64,000 nucleotides of DNA from an uncultured Bacteroides sp. (lineage in GTDB: Bacteria > Bacteroidota > Bacteroidia > Bacteroidales > Bacteroidaceae): contig CALADS010000007.1 in NCBI GenBank assembly GCA_937890825.1, positions 25,479 to 89,478 on the forward strand. Direction: 5' to 3'. A model generated the notes under the pieces. It was not told the DNA's origin. It searched no databases and saw only the letters and a list, made by a program, of their open reading frames with translations. The position numbers and the translations under genes were made by a program. Positions 42,628 through 49,880 of this stretch are shown here, piece after piece. The number at the start of each line of letters is the position of its first letter. Within the stretch, counting starts at the first letter, position 1.

Positions 42628-44958
42628 ATGAAATCGTACGTTACTTTTTTAAGTCGCAACAAACTCTACACAGCCATCCAGTTTTTCGGTCTGTCGGTGG
42701 CGCTGGGGTTTGTCATCCTCCTGGCTGCTTATGCCCGGACGGAGTTCAGCGTGGGGGCTTCGCATCCTTACGCCAAGGAGATGTATGCCGTAGGCTATGG
42801 CGAAAGTGTAGGGATGACGCTCGGTATGGGGCCGGAGTTCTTTCCGTCGATGCCTGAAGTCAAGGAATGGACACGCCTGGAGCGAAGCGGACAGAACGAT
42901 GTGCAGGTGGGAGAAGATTATTACGAGGTGTCGCGGCTGGCCGTGGACTCGAATTTCTTCCGTTTCTTTCATTTTGAACCCCGATTGAAACAGACTATGC
43001 AACCGGAACTGAGGAACCGGCAGGAGGTGATGCTGTCGGAATCGTTTGCCCGTAAGGTGTTTGGTGGCGAGAATCCGCTGGGACGCACCTTGAAATATAA
43101 TCAGAAAAACACCCTGACGGTGGTGGGCGTGATGGAGGATTTCGGTCCGGAAGATGTATGGGAACCGGTAGATATCCTGGTATCATCGGATTTTCTGAAA
43201 GATGAATACACATGGATGGATAATTTCGGCGGGGTGATAACGGTGGCGAAGCTGGCGGAAGGGACTTCTGCCGAGGCCTTTCAAGCGAAGATGCTTGATA
43301 AGTACTGCGCTTATTGGGAAAATTGGCCACGGGAGAATAACAGCAATGATTTTTTGTGGGGAGCCTCCTTGACCCGGTGGGATGACCTGTATTTTTCTTC
43401 GCTGCACAAAAGTGGCATGCGTAGCGGCAATCGGGCATTGGTGCAGGTGTTGCTGCTGGTGGCGTTGGTACTGCTGATTTCTGCGGTGTTTAATTACATT
43501 AATCTCACGGTGGCGCAGACAGGCAAGCGGGCGCACGAGATGGCTACGCGAAGGCTGCTGGGCGATTCGGCCGGACGCATCGTGGGGCGTTATCTGCAGG
43601 AATCTTTCCTGTTTACCTTTAGCTGCGGCGTAGCAGGAATCGGCATAGCCGTGCTGTTGAAACCGTATGTGGAACAACTGCTGTCTGCTCAAATCGTGTG
43701 GTCGCTTCAGCCTTGGATACTGCTTGGCTTTATCGCTCTATTGGCAGTGATTGCTTTGATTTCGGGTTGGGTGCCTGCCCTGATTATGGCCCGCTTTCAG
43801 CCGCTCGACATTGTGAAAGGAAATTTCCGTCTGCAAAACAAGCAGGTGTTGAGCCGGGTATTCATTGTGGCCCAGCATATCATCAGCACGGTGCTCATTG
43901 CCATGGGGCTGACCATGGCCGCAGAAATGCATCATCTGGCCACGCTGCCAATGGGCTACAACATGCAGGACATCGCCTTTATCCAGGCCTGGCAACTGGG
44001 ACCCAGGGCCGATAAGCAAACCATTCTGAAGGAGCGGTTGCGGGCTTTGCCGCAGGTGGCCGAAATTTCGTTGGGACGGAAAATCCCCCTGGCTTGCGGA
44101 CACGATGGTGTGCATCAGCCGGGAGAAGAGGAAATGTCGTGGCTGAACCTGTCGGATATGGACAGCGTGGCTTTCCGGATGTTGGATTTTCAGGTGGTGG
44201 AACGCTACAGCGATCCGGTGCCGGGAATGCTGTGGGTGACGGAAGACACGCGCGACCGCTATGGCATTTCGGCCGAGAAGCCTTACTTTGACGACAAAGG
44301 GGCTCGCCGGGTGTGCGGCGTCATAAAGGATTACCGTTCGCTGAGCGTCTTGTTTACCCCTATGGCCGATACGCACTGCGCCATTCAGGTGACCGACCCG
44401 AACGGCTATGTATTTACCCACATCATCCGTACCCAAGGCAACCATGAAGAGGCACTGAAAGCTATCCGGGAAACCTGCCATGAGGTATGTAGGGAAATTA
44501 TCGGAGTACCTAAGGAACTGAAAATAGAGTATATGGAGGATTATCTGCGGAATGAACTGACGGGCGAACGGAAGACGATGACGCTGGTGCTTTGCTTCAT
44601 GATCATCTCTATTCTGATTTCTGCATTGGGTCTGTTGGCCATGTCGGTCAGCTACACCGAGCAGCAAAGCAAACGGGTGGCACTGTGCAAGGTGATGGGA
44701 GCAAGTACCCGGAGCATGGTGCTGGAATTGTCGCGAAACTTTATGCTTTTGTCCGGCATAGCTACCCTGATAGCAGTGCCCATCGGATTGAAAGCCATGC
44801 AGCATTACCTGGAAGAATTCTATTACCGGATAGACTTTCCCTGGTATCTGCTGGTTATCGCCGTACTGCTTGCCTGGCTGATTTCGTTCGTCTCCATTGT
44901 GGGGCAGACGTGGAAGGTGGCCCGGCGGAATCCGATAGAAAGCATCAAAACCGAATAA
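42628..44958 (+). CDS. MacB/FtsX-type ABC transporter permease
   Basis: The 776-residue permease has the large-loop architecture of Bacteroidetes FtsX-type proteins: a first TM at IQFFGLSVALGFVILLAAY, a MacB-like periplasmic domain (DSNFFRFFHFEPRLKQ, SESFARKVFGGENPLGRTL), three TMs around residues 270-385, a second periplasmic domain, and three C-terminal TMs (MTLVLCFMIISILISALGLLAM, LLSGIATLIAVPIGL, YLLVIAVLLAWLISFVS). The FtsX signature ARRNPIESIKTE ends the protein. With the ATPase encoded 34 bases on and the TolC and adaptor upstream, it forms a tripartite MacAB-TolC-like exporter. Confidence 0.93.
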   Translation: MKSYVTFLSRNKLYTAIQFFGLSVALGFVILLAAYARTEFSVGASHPYAKEMYAVGYGESVGMTLGMGPEFFPSMPEVKEWTRLERSGQNDVQVGEDYYEVSRLAVDSNFFRFFHFEPRLKQTMQPELRNRQEVMLSESFARKVFGGENPLGRTLKYNQKNTLTVVGVMEDFGPEDVWEPVDILVSSDFLKDEYTWMDNFGGVITVAKLAEGTSAEAFQAKMLDKYCAYWENWPRENNSNDFLWGASLTRWDDLYFSSLHKSGMRSGNRALVQVLLLVALVLLISAVFNYINLTVAQTGKRAHEMATRRLLGDSAGRIVGRYLQESFLFTFSCGVAGIGIAVLLKPYVEQLLSAQIVWSLQPWILLGFIALLAVIALISGWVPALIMARFQPLDIVKGNFRLQNKQVLSRVFIVAQHIISTVLIAMGLTMAAEMHHLATLPMGYNMQDIAFIQAWQLGPRADKQTILKERLRALPQVAEISLGRKIPLACGHDGVHQPGEEEMSWLNLSDMDSVAFRMLDFQVVERYSDPVPGMLWVTEDTRDRYGISAEKPYFDDKGARRVCGVIKDYRSLSVLFTPMADTHCAIQVTDPNGYVFTHIIRTQGNHEEALKAIRETCHEVCREIIGVPKELKIEYMEDYLRNELTGERKTMTLVLCFMIISILISALGLLAMSVSYTEQQSKRVALCKVMGASTRSMVLELSRNFMLLSGIATLIAVPIGLKAMQHYLEEFYYRIDFPWYLLVIAVLLAWLISFVSIVGQTWKVARRNPIESIKTE

Positions 44959-44992
44959 CTCGTCAGTATATTAAATCTTTTAAAATAGCATC

Positions 44993-45676
44993 ATGATGAT
45001 AAAAATAGAAAATCTCAGCAAAATCTTCCGCACGGAAGAAGTAGAAACCACGGCCCTCAACGGGGTCAGCATGGAAGTGTCCGACGGTGAATTTGTGGCC
45101 ATCATGGGGCCGAGCGGTTGCGGAAAATCTACCTTACTGCACATCTTGGGAATGCTGGACAGTCCGGATAGCGGACAGTATTGGCTGGGTGGGGAAGAAG
45201 TGGGCCACCTGAAAGAAAAAGACCGTACGAAGTACCGCAAGGGGCGCATCGGCTTTGTGTTTCAGAGTTTCAACCTGATTGATGAACTCACGGTAGAGGA
45301 AAACATCGACTTACAACTGAAATACCTGGGAGTGCCCAAAGCGGAACGGAAGGAACGGGTACTGGATATTCTGCGCAAGGTAAATCTGAGCCAGCGTGCC
45401 AAGCATTACCCGCAGCAACTCTCCGGCGGTCAGCAGCAGCGGGTGGCCATCGCCCGGGCCGTGGTGGGAAAGCCCCAACTGATTCTGGCGGATGAACCCA
45501 CCGGCAACTTGGATTCTAAAAACAGCCTGGAGGTAATGGAACTGCTCAGCCAACTGAATGCCGAGGGAACTACCATTGTCATGGTGACGCACTCGCAGCA
45601 TGATGCGACCTATGCCCACCGCATCATCCATCTCTACGACGGGCAGGTGGTGGATGAACTGAATGGGTTATTATAA
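44993..45676 (+). CDS. ABC transporter ATP-binding protein (MacB/LolD type)
   Basis: The 227-residue ATPase drives the exporter. Walker A is MGPSGCGKSTLLHILG near residue 40, the Q-loop FVFQSFNLIDELTVEENI, the ABC signature YPQQLSGGQQQRVAIARA, Walker B PQLILADEPTGNLDS and the H-loop VMVTHSQHDATYAHR. The sequence IENLSKIFRTEEVETTALNGVS is typical of the MacB/LolD subfamily. A start one codon later (44996) is equally possible. It is the last gene of the efflux operon and is followed by a terminator. Confidence 0.95.
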   Translation: MMIKIENLSKIFRTEEVETTALNGVSMEVSDGEFVAIMGPSGCGKSTLLHILGMLDSPDSGQYWLGGEEVGHLKEKDRTKYRKGRIGFVFQSFNLIDELTVEENIDLQLKYLGVPKAERKERVLDILRKVNLSQRAKHYPQQLSGGQQQRVAIARAVVGKPQLILADEPTGNLDSKNSLEVMELLSQLNAEGTTIVMVTHSQHDATYAHRIIHLYDGQVVDELNGLL

Positions 45677-45683
45677 TAAGTTT

Positions 45684-45722
45684 AGGAGTGGGCAGAATTT
45701 TGCCGCACTCCTGTTTTTTTTT
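45684..45722 (+). terminator. Terminator of the TolC/HlyD/ABC operon
   Basis: The stem AGGAGTG-GCA / TGC-GCACTCCT with an A/T loop is followed by nine T residues. Confidence 0.88.
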
Positions 45723-45856
45723 GTACACACAATGCATGTCTTCTTATTATATATGTACGTGCATTTTCTAAGGCAATCGACAGAAGTAGTAGCTGCTATG
45801 TAAAAGTATATTAAAAGTTTACGATAAGTAGTGGAGAGTTAGTTTATTTTGGCTGG

Positions 45857-45878
45857 TTGTTCGTATATTTGCGAACAA
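45857..45878. promoter_or_regulatory. ArsR operator 1 overlapping the arsR promoter
   Basis: The inverted repeat TTGTTCG-N8-CGAACAA is perfect. Its eight-base spacer TATATTTG (45864-45871) is exactly the -7 promoter element, so repressor binding would block the polymerase. The arsR ATG follows at 45889. Confidence 0.75.
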
Positions 45879-45888
45879 TATTTGAAGT

Positions 45889-46215
45889 ATGGAAGAAAAG
45901 AAAGATTATACAGCTACTCAGGAACAGTTGGCAAGATTTGCCAAAGCATTGGGGCATCCTGCCCGAATTGCCATTATGCACTTTTTGGCAAAGCAGAAAA
46001 CGTGTTATTTTGGGGATATTCACGAAGAACTTCCCATTGCCAAAGCAACCGTATCACAGCACTTGAAAGAGTTGAAAGATGCAGGACTTATACAAGGAGA
46101 GGTTGAAACGCCTAAAGTGAAATACTGTATCAACCGAGAGAATTGGCAATTGGCTCGTGAACTCTTTAAGGAGTTTTTCGGGCAATGTATCTGTAAATCG
46201 GGGGAGTGTTGCTGA
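45889..46215 (+). CDS. arsR: ArsR/SmtB-family arsenic-responsive repressor
   Basis: The 108-residue repressor has the winged helix-turn-helix of the ArsR family: FAKALGHPARIAIMHFLAK, then ELPIAKATVSQHLKELKDAGLI as the recognition helix and EVETPKVKYCINRENW as the wing. Cysteines at 39, 80, 100, 102, 107 and 108 are candidates for arsenite sensing; the C-terminal group QCICKSGECC suggests a site at the end of the protein rather than the classical CVC in the recognition helix. It binds operator 1 over its own promoter and presumably the two further repeats downstream. A terminator hairpin straddles its stop codon. Confidence 0.93.
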   Translation: MEEKKDYTATQEQLARFAKALGHPARIAIMHFLAKQKTCYFGDIHEELPIAKATVSQHLKELKDAGLIQGEVETPKVKYCINRENWQLARELFKEFFGQCICKSGECC

Positions 46216-46230
46216 TAATCCCCCTTTTTT
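46199..46230 (+). terminator. Terminator straddling the arsR stop codon
   Basis: The stem GGGGGA / TCCCCC encloses the arsR stop codon in its loop and is followed by six T residues. It should end or reduce transcription before arsE, which then depends on the promoter at operator 2. Confidence 0.7.
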
Positions 46231-46237
46231 AACATTA

Positions 46238-46259
46238 ATGTTCGTTGTTTTGCGAATTA
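46238..46259. promoter_or_regulatory. ArsR operator 2 before arsE
   Basis: The sequence ATGTTCG-N8-CGAATTA has the core TTCG-N8-CGAA in the same spacing as operator 1, and its spacer TTGTTTTG resembles a -7 element. It lies 27 bases before the arsE start. Confidence 0.6.
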
Positions 46260-46285
46260 CGTTTAATATAATAAATTTATAAATT

Positions 46286-46516
46286 ATGGAAATTAAAGTA
46301 TTAGGAACAGGTTGTGCAGGCTGTAAGGCTCTGTATACAACAGTTGAACAAGTAGTAAAAGATTTGGCTTTGGATGCGGTAGTAACCAAAGAGGAAGATT
46401 TGATGAAGATTATGGAATACAATGTAATGACGCTTCCGGCTCTCGTTGTTGACGGTAAGGTTGTGGCAAAGGGCAAACTTTCTGCCAAAGAAGTAAAAGA
46501 TGTATTAACCAAGTAA
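46286..46516 (+). CDS. arsE: ArsE-like small thioredoxin-fold redox protein
   Basis: The 76-residue protein is a small redox-active disulfide protein with active site Cys10-Ala-Gly-Cys13 in LGTGCAGCKAL and the cis-proline region MTLPALVVDGKVV. It has no signal peptide and acts in the cytosol. In Bacteroides vulgatus, ArsE, ArsF and ArsG together were reported to reduce nitrophenylarsenicals such as roxarsone and export the product; order and similarity here fit that set. It is eight bases ahead of arsF. Confidence 0.82.
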   Translation: MEIKVLGTGCAGCKALYTTVEQVVKDLALDAVVTKEEDLMKIMEYNVMTLPALVVDGKVVAKGKLSAKEVKDVLTK

Positions 46517-46524
46517 ATCAGATT

Positions 46525-46932
46525 ATGATGAAACGCTTTTTATTCCTTACCATTGCTTATTTGTTTTCTATTTGGGGAATGGCTCAGATTGCCGCAGATA
46601 CCTATGTGGAAGTTCTTTATTTTCATGGGAAACAACGTTGTGTAACTTGCAAAGCCATTGAGAAATATACGAAAGAAGTGGTCAATGCAGATTTGACAGA
46701 GTTGGTTAAAAATGGCAAACTACGTTTCAAAGAAGTAGATATTTCAACTCCCGAAGGCGAGAAGCTGGCAGAGAAATATCGTGTAAGTTGGTCTTCTCTT
46801 TATGTTAATAAATGGAAGAACGGTAAAGAAGAGCGTAACGACATGACACGCTTTGGTTTTCAGAATGCCCGAAACAATACATCGGTTTTCAAGAAAGAAT
46901 TGAAACGGAAAATTAATGAATTGCTAAAATAA
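46525..46932 (+). CDS. arsF: ArsF-like exported thioredoxin-fold protein
   Basis: The 135-residue protein has an N-terminal signal peptide (MMKRFLFLTIAYLFSIWGMA, likely cut after residue 20) and a thioredoxin-like domain with Cys39-Val-Thr-Cys42 in KQRCVTCKAIEKYTK. LRFKEVDISTPEGEKLAEKYRVSWSSL follows as the central strand-helix. It would act on the periplasmic side, receiving electrons from the ArsG-like membrane protein. It matches the ArsF subunit of nitroarsenical reduction by order and motifs; the exact electron path is not established from sequence. Confidence 0.83.
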   Translation: MMKRFLFLTIAYLFSIWGMAQIAADTYVEVLYFHGKQRCVTCKAIEKYTKEVVNADLTELVKNGKLRFKEVDISTPEGEKLAEKYRVSWSSLYVNKWKNGKEERNDMTRFGFQNARNNTSVFKKELKRKINELLK

Positions 46933-46940
46933 TTTAGTTT

Positions 46941-47654
46941 ATGGAATACTTGCAAACATGGTTGGAACATAGTGAGATTCCTATGGTTACTGCTTTTCTG
47001 CTCGGTCTGTTGACTGCTGTAAGTCCTTGCCCATTGGCTACCAACATTACCGCTATTGGATTTATCAGTAAGGATATAAATAACCGTAACCGGATATTTA
47101 CAAATGGTGTTTTATATACTTTAGGGCGTGTATTGGCTTATTCTGCATTAGGCGCGATACTTATCGCAATACTCCGAAAGGGTGCAGATATGTTTGCCAT
47201 ACAAAAAGGTATCAGCGAATGGGGGGAACTGCTGCTTGCTCCTGCTTTGATGTTGATAGGGCTGTTTATGCTATTCGGAGATAAATTGCAATTACCTAAG
47301 TTCGGATTTTCCGCTACTGAAAAGACCGAAAAACTAAAAGGCTCATGGGGTAGTTTGTTGTTGGGGATATTGTTTGCCATGGCGTTTTGTCCGACCAGTG
47401 GTCTATTTTATTTTGGCATGCTTATTCCCATGTCAGCTATGGAAAGTGAGGGGTATTTGCTACCTGTCATTTTTGCATTGGCAACAGGGCTCCCAGTTAT
47501 GCTTGTCGCTTGGATTTTGGCATACAGTGTAGCAGGGATAGGAAAGTTTTATAACCGTGTGCAGACTTTTCAGAAGTGGTTTAATAACATGGTAGCTATA
47601 CTGTTTATTTTGGTTGGCATTTATTATGGATTGATCAATTTGGGTATAATATGA
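46941..47654 (+). CDS. arsG: ArsG-like membrane protein (CcdA/DsbD transmembrane family)
   Basis: The 237-residue protein has about six transmembrane helices and the paired cysteine motifs of the CcdA/DsbD family, one in TAVSPCPLATNITAIGF (Cys30) and one in MAFCPTSGLFYFGMLIPM near residue 150. Such proteins carry reducing equivalents across the membrane; members in this gene order are annotated as ArsG, linked with reduction and efflux of aromatic arsenicals. It overlaps arsC by four bases (ATGA). Whether it transports arsenicals or only electrons is open. Confidence 0.83.
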   Translation: MEYLQTWLEHSEIPMVTAFLLGLLTAVSPCPLATNITAIGFISKDINNRNRIFTNGVLYTLGRVLAYSALGAILIAILRKGADMFAIQKGISEWGELLLAPALMLIGLFMLFGDKLQLPKFGFSATEKTEKLKGSWGSLLLGILFAMAFCPTSGLFYFGMLIPMSAMESEGYLLPVIFALATGLPVMLVAWILAYSVAGIGKFYNRVQTFQKWFNNMVAILFILVGIYYGLINLGII

Positions 47655-48100
47655 AAATTTTAATTTTATGTACAGGAAATAGCTGTCGCAGCCAAATGGC
47701 GCATGGTTTCCTGCAATCGTTTGATAAGAATATACAAGTGTATTCCGCTGGTACGTATCCGGCTGAGAAAGTTAATCCTTTGGCTGTTAAGACAATGGCA
47801 GAAGTTGGCATTGATATAAGTAAGCATATTCCTACCCATGTATCTGCTTATTTAAGTGATACATGGGATTATGTGATAACAGTATGCGGTAGTGCTAACG
47901 AAACGTGTCCGGTTTTTGAGGGCAATGTAGGGAAACGGTTGCATATTGGTTTTGATGACCCCTCGGAAGCAATAGGGACAACGGACTTCATCAGAAGCGA
48001 ATTTGAAAGAGTGCGTAATGAAATCAAGAATGAATTTGCTAAGTTCTACGTTTCCGAGGTTAAAAAGCAAGCGCTGCCTACATGTGTCTGCAGCCGCTAA
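47651..48100 (+). CDS. arsC: Arsenate reductase, thioredoxin-coupled (LMW phosphatase type)
   Basis: The 149-residue enzyme reduces arsenate to arsenite in the cytosol. The phosphatase-like loop is Cys7-TGNSCRS with Arg13, and the redox pair Cys79 and Cys86 lies in TVCGSANETCPVF, matching the staphylococcal pI258 ArsC mechanism in which three cysteines relay electrons to thioredoxin. FDDPSEAIGT holds the catalytic aspartate. It overlaps arsG by four bases. No arsenite pump gene (arsB or acr3) is in the visible cluster. Confidence 0.92.
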   Translation: MKILILCTGNSCRSQMAHGFLQSFDKNIQVYSAGTYPAEKVNPLAVKTMAEVGIDISKHIPTHVSAYLSDTWDYVITVCGSANETCPVFEGNVGKRLHIGFDDPSEAIGTTDFIRSEFERVRNEIKNEFAKFYVSEVKKQALPTCVCSR

Positions 48101-48113
48101 TTTTTTAGGTAAT

Positions 48114-48135
48114 ATGTTCGTATTATTACAAACAA
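48114..48135. promoter_or_regulatory. ArsR operator 3 before arsP
   Basis: The sequence ATGTTCG-N8-CAAACAA has the spacing of operator 1 and differs from it by one base in each arm. It lies 26 bases before the arsP ATG, at the only gap in the arsE-arsP run. Confidence 0.55.
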
Positions 48136-48160
48136 TGATAGCATTGACAATAATAGGATT

Positions 48161-49129
48161 ATGATACAAAGATTGGCTGATTGGCTGGTGTATGACATCT
48201 TTGGTTTGGATGCTTCAACAGCTTTAGGAGAAGCTATAAACTTCTTCTTTTACGATACGATAAAGATTCTGATATTATTATTTTTTATCAGCGTGATAAT
48301 GGGAATTATAAATGCCTATTTCCCGATAGAACGCTTGCGTAATTACTTGACCTCTAGCAAGCTGTATGGATTGCAATATTTCTTTGCAGCTTTGTTCGGG
48401 GCTATTACCCCGTTCTGTTCCTGCTCTTCCATACCGCTGTTTATCGGCTTTGTGAAGGGGGGCATTCCTTTGGGAGTAACATTTGCCTATCTGATAACCT
48501 CGCCTTTGGTAAATGAGGTTGCTGTTGCCATGTTTATCGGCACTTTTGGGTTGCGTATTACTTCTATTTATGTGATTAGCGGTATTCTGTTAGGTATGGT
48601 AGGTGGATTTATTTTGGGCAAGATGAAATTGGAGCCTTATTTGAGTGACTGGGTAAAACAAATTCAGCAAAACTCAACTTCCGACTCCGGAACATGGGAA
48701 AAAGAGCATACTCTGTTCTTTAGACGATTGCCCATTATCATGCAAGAAGCATGGGGCATTGTCAAAGGTGTACTTCTGTATATCCTTATCGGCATCGGTA
48801 TCGGTGCATTTATGCACGGCTATGTACCGGAAGGATTTTTTGAGCAGTATATGTCTAAGGATAATTGGTTTGCTGTTCCTCTATCAGTGGTGTTGGCAGT
48901 TCCCATGTATGCTAATGCGGCCGGAATAGTGCCAGTGGTTGAAGTCTTTGTGGCTAAAGGTATCCCCATAGGAACTGCGCTCGCTTTTATGATGGCTGTT
49001 GTTGGGCTGTCATTGCCCGAAGCTACGCTGTTGAAAAAAGTAATGACTTGGCGGCTGATAGGGATATTCTTTGGATTGATAACGCTGTTTATCATTCTAT
49101 TAGGATATGTATACAACGAAGTATTATGA
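48161..49129 (+). CDS. arsP: ArsP-type organoarsenical permease (DUF318)
   Basis: The 322-residue membrane protein has eight predicted helices and the family hallmark ITPFCSCSSIPLFIGF with Cys86 and Cys88, followed by GIPLGVTFAYLITSPLVNEVAV. The second half repeats the pattern (PLSVVLAVPMYANAAGIVPVVEVFVAKGIPIGTALAFMMAVVGLSLPE). ArsP members export trivalent organoarsenicals such as methylarsenite and reduced roxarsone, which complements ArsEFG. It is preceded by a third operator-like repeat, so it may have its own promoter. Confidence 0.88.
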   Translation: MIQRLADWLVYDIFGLDASTALGEAINFFFYDTIKILILLFFISVIMGIINAYFPIERLRNYLTSSKLYGLQYFFAALFGAITPFCSCSSIPLFIGFVKGGIPLGVTFAYLITSPLVNEVAVAMFIGTFGLRITSIYVISGILLGMVGGFILGKMKLEPYLSDWVKQIQQNSTSDSGTWEKEHTLFFRRLPIIMQEAWGIVKGVLLYILIGIGIGAFMHGYVPEGFFEQYMSKDNWFAVPLSVVLAVPMYANAAGIVPVVEVFVAKGIPIGTALAFMMAVVGLSLPEATLLKKVMTWRLIGIFFGLITLFIILLGYVYNEVL

Positions 49130-49281
49130 TAGCTAAATCATTCTTTAAATTTACACCGCATATTACATGGACATATTGATATGCTATAGCAATTAGAAAA
49201 AAGTTGTGCCAATTATTCGCTCGGCTGACGAATTCATATAAAACAATGGATAAAAAAGATGGAAAAGCAAACAAAAATCTG

Positions 49282-49289
49282 TAAGTTTG
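49282..49289 (+). promoter_or_regulatory. -7 element of the guanine deaminase gene
   Basis: TAAGTTTG matches TAnnTTTG and places the transcript start near 49296, which decides against the upstream start codon at 49259. Confidence 0.45.
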
Positions 49290-49315
49290 CGTTTAGACTA
49301 AAAAAGATGAAAGTT

Positions 49316-49783
49316 ATGACCAAAGAAGAATTGATGCGAAAAGCCATAGAGCTTTCTATAGATAATGTAGCCAATGGCGGAGGTCCTTTTGGTGCGGTAA
49401 TCGCCAAAGACGGAGAAATTATAGCTACGGGGGTGAATCGGGTAACTGCCAACTGTGACCCCACGGCGCATGCAGAAGTAAGTGCCATTCGGGCGGCCTG
49501 CAGCCAACTGGGTACCTTCGATTTGAGCGGCTGCGAGATTTACACGTCCTGTGAGCCTTGCCCCATGTGTCTGGGAGCTATCTACTGGGCCCATCTGGAC
49601 AAGATGTACTACGGTAATAACAAGACGGATGCCAAGCATATCGGCTTTGACGATTCCTTTATTTATGACGAAATAGACTTAGCCCCGGTCCACCGGAAAC
49701 TGCCCTCGGAAATACTGCTTCCCGAAGAAGCAATCAAGGCATTTGAGCAGTGGACAGCCAAGAGTGATAAAGTGGAATATTAA
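49316..49783 (+). CDS. guaD: Guanine deaminase (nucleoside/tRNA deaminase family)
   Basis: From the ATG at 49316 the protein has 155 residues, the length of B. subtilis GuaD. The zinc site is His52-Ala-Glu54 in DPTAHAEVSAIRAAC and Cys82/Cys85 in TSCEPCPMCLGAIYWA. The motif GFDDSFIYDEID near the C-terminus and the closing KSDKVEY resemble guanine deaminases rather than TadA. It converts guanine to xanthine. A -7 element TAAGTTTG at 49282-49289 implies transcription from about 49296, so the longer frame beginning at 49259 cannot be the start; 49307 is a possible alternative. Confidence 0.88.
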   Translation: MTKEELMRKAIELSIDNVANGGGPFGAVIAKDGEIIATGVNRVTANCDPTAHAEVSAIRAACSQLGTFDLSGCEIYTSCEPCPMCLGAIYWAHLDKMYYGNNKTDAKHIGFDDSFIYDEIDLAPVHRKLPSEILLPEEAIKAFEQWTAKSDKVEY

Positions 49784-49822
49784 AAATCAGCGGACAAAAA
49801 CGTCTCATCCAGTTATTTTTTG

Positions 49823-49830
49823 TATTTTTG
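49823..49830 (+). promoter_or_regulatory. -7 element of proS
   Basis: TATTTTTG, about 50 bases before the proS ATG at 49881, matches the consensus. Confidence 0.5.
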
Positions 49831-49880
49831 CGCCTCGAAAGAGTAAAAATAGATTCGAGAACTTTAAAAAACGAAATAAA

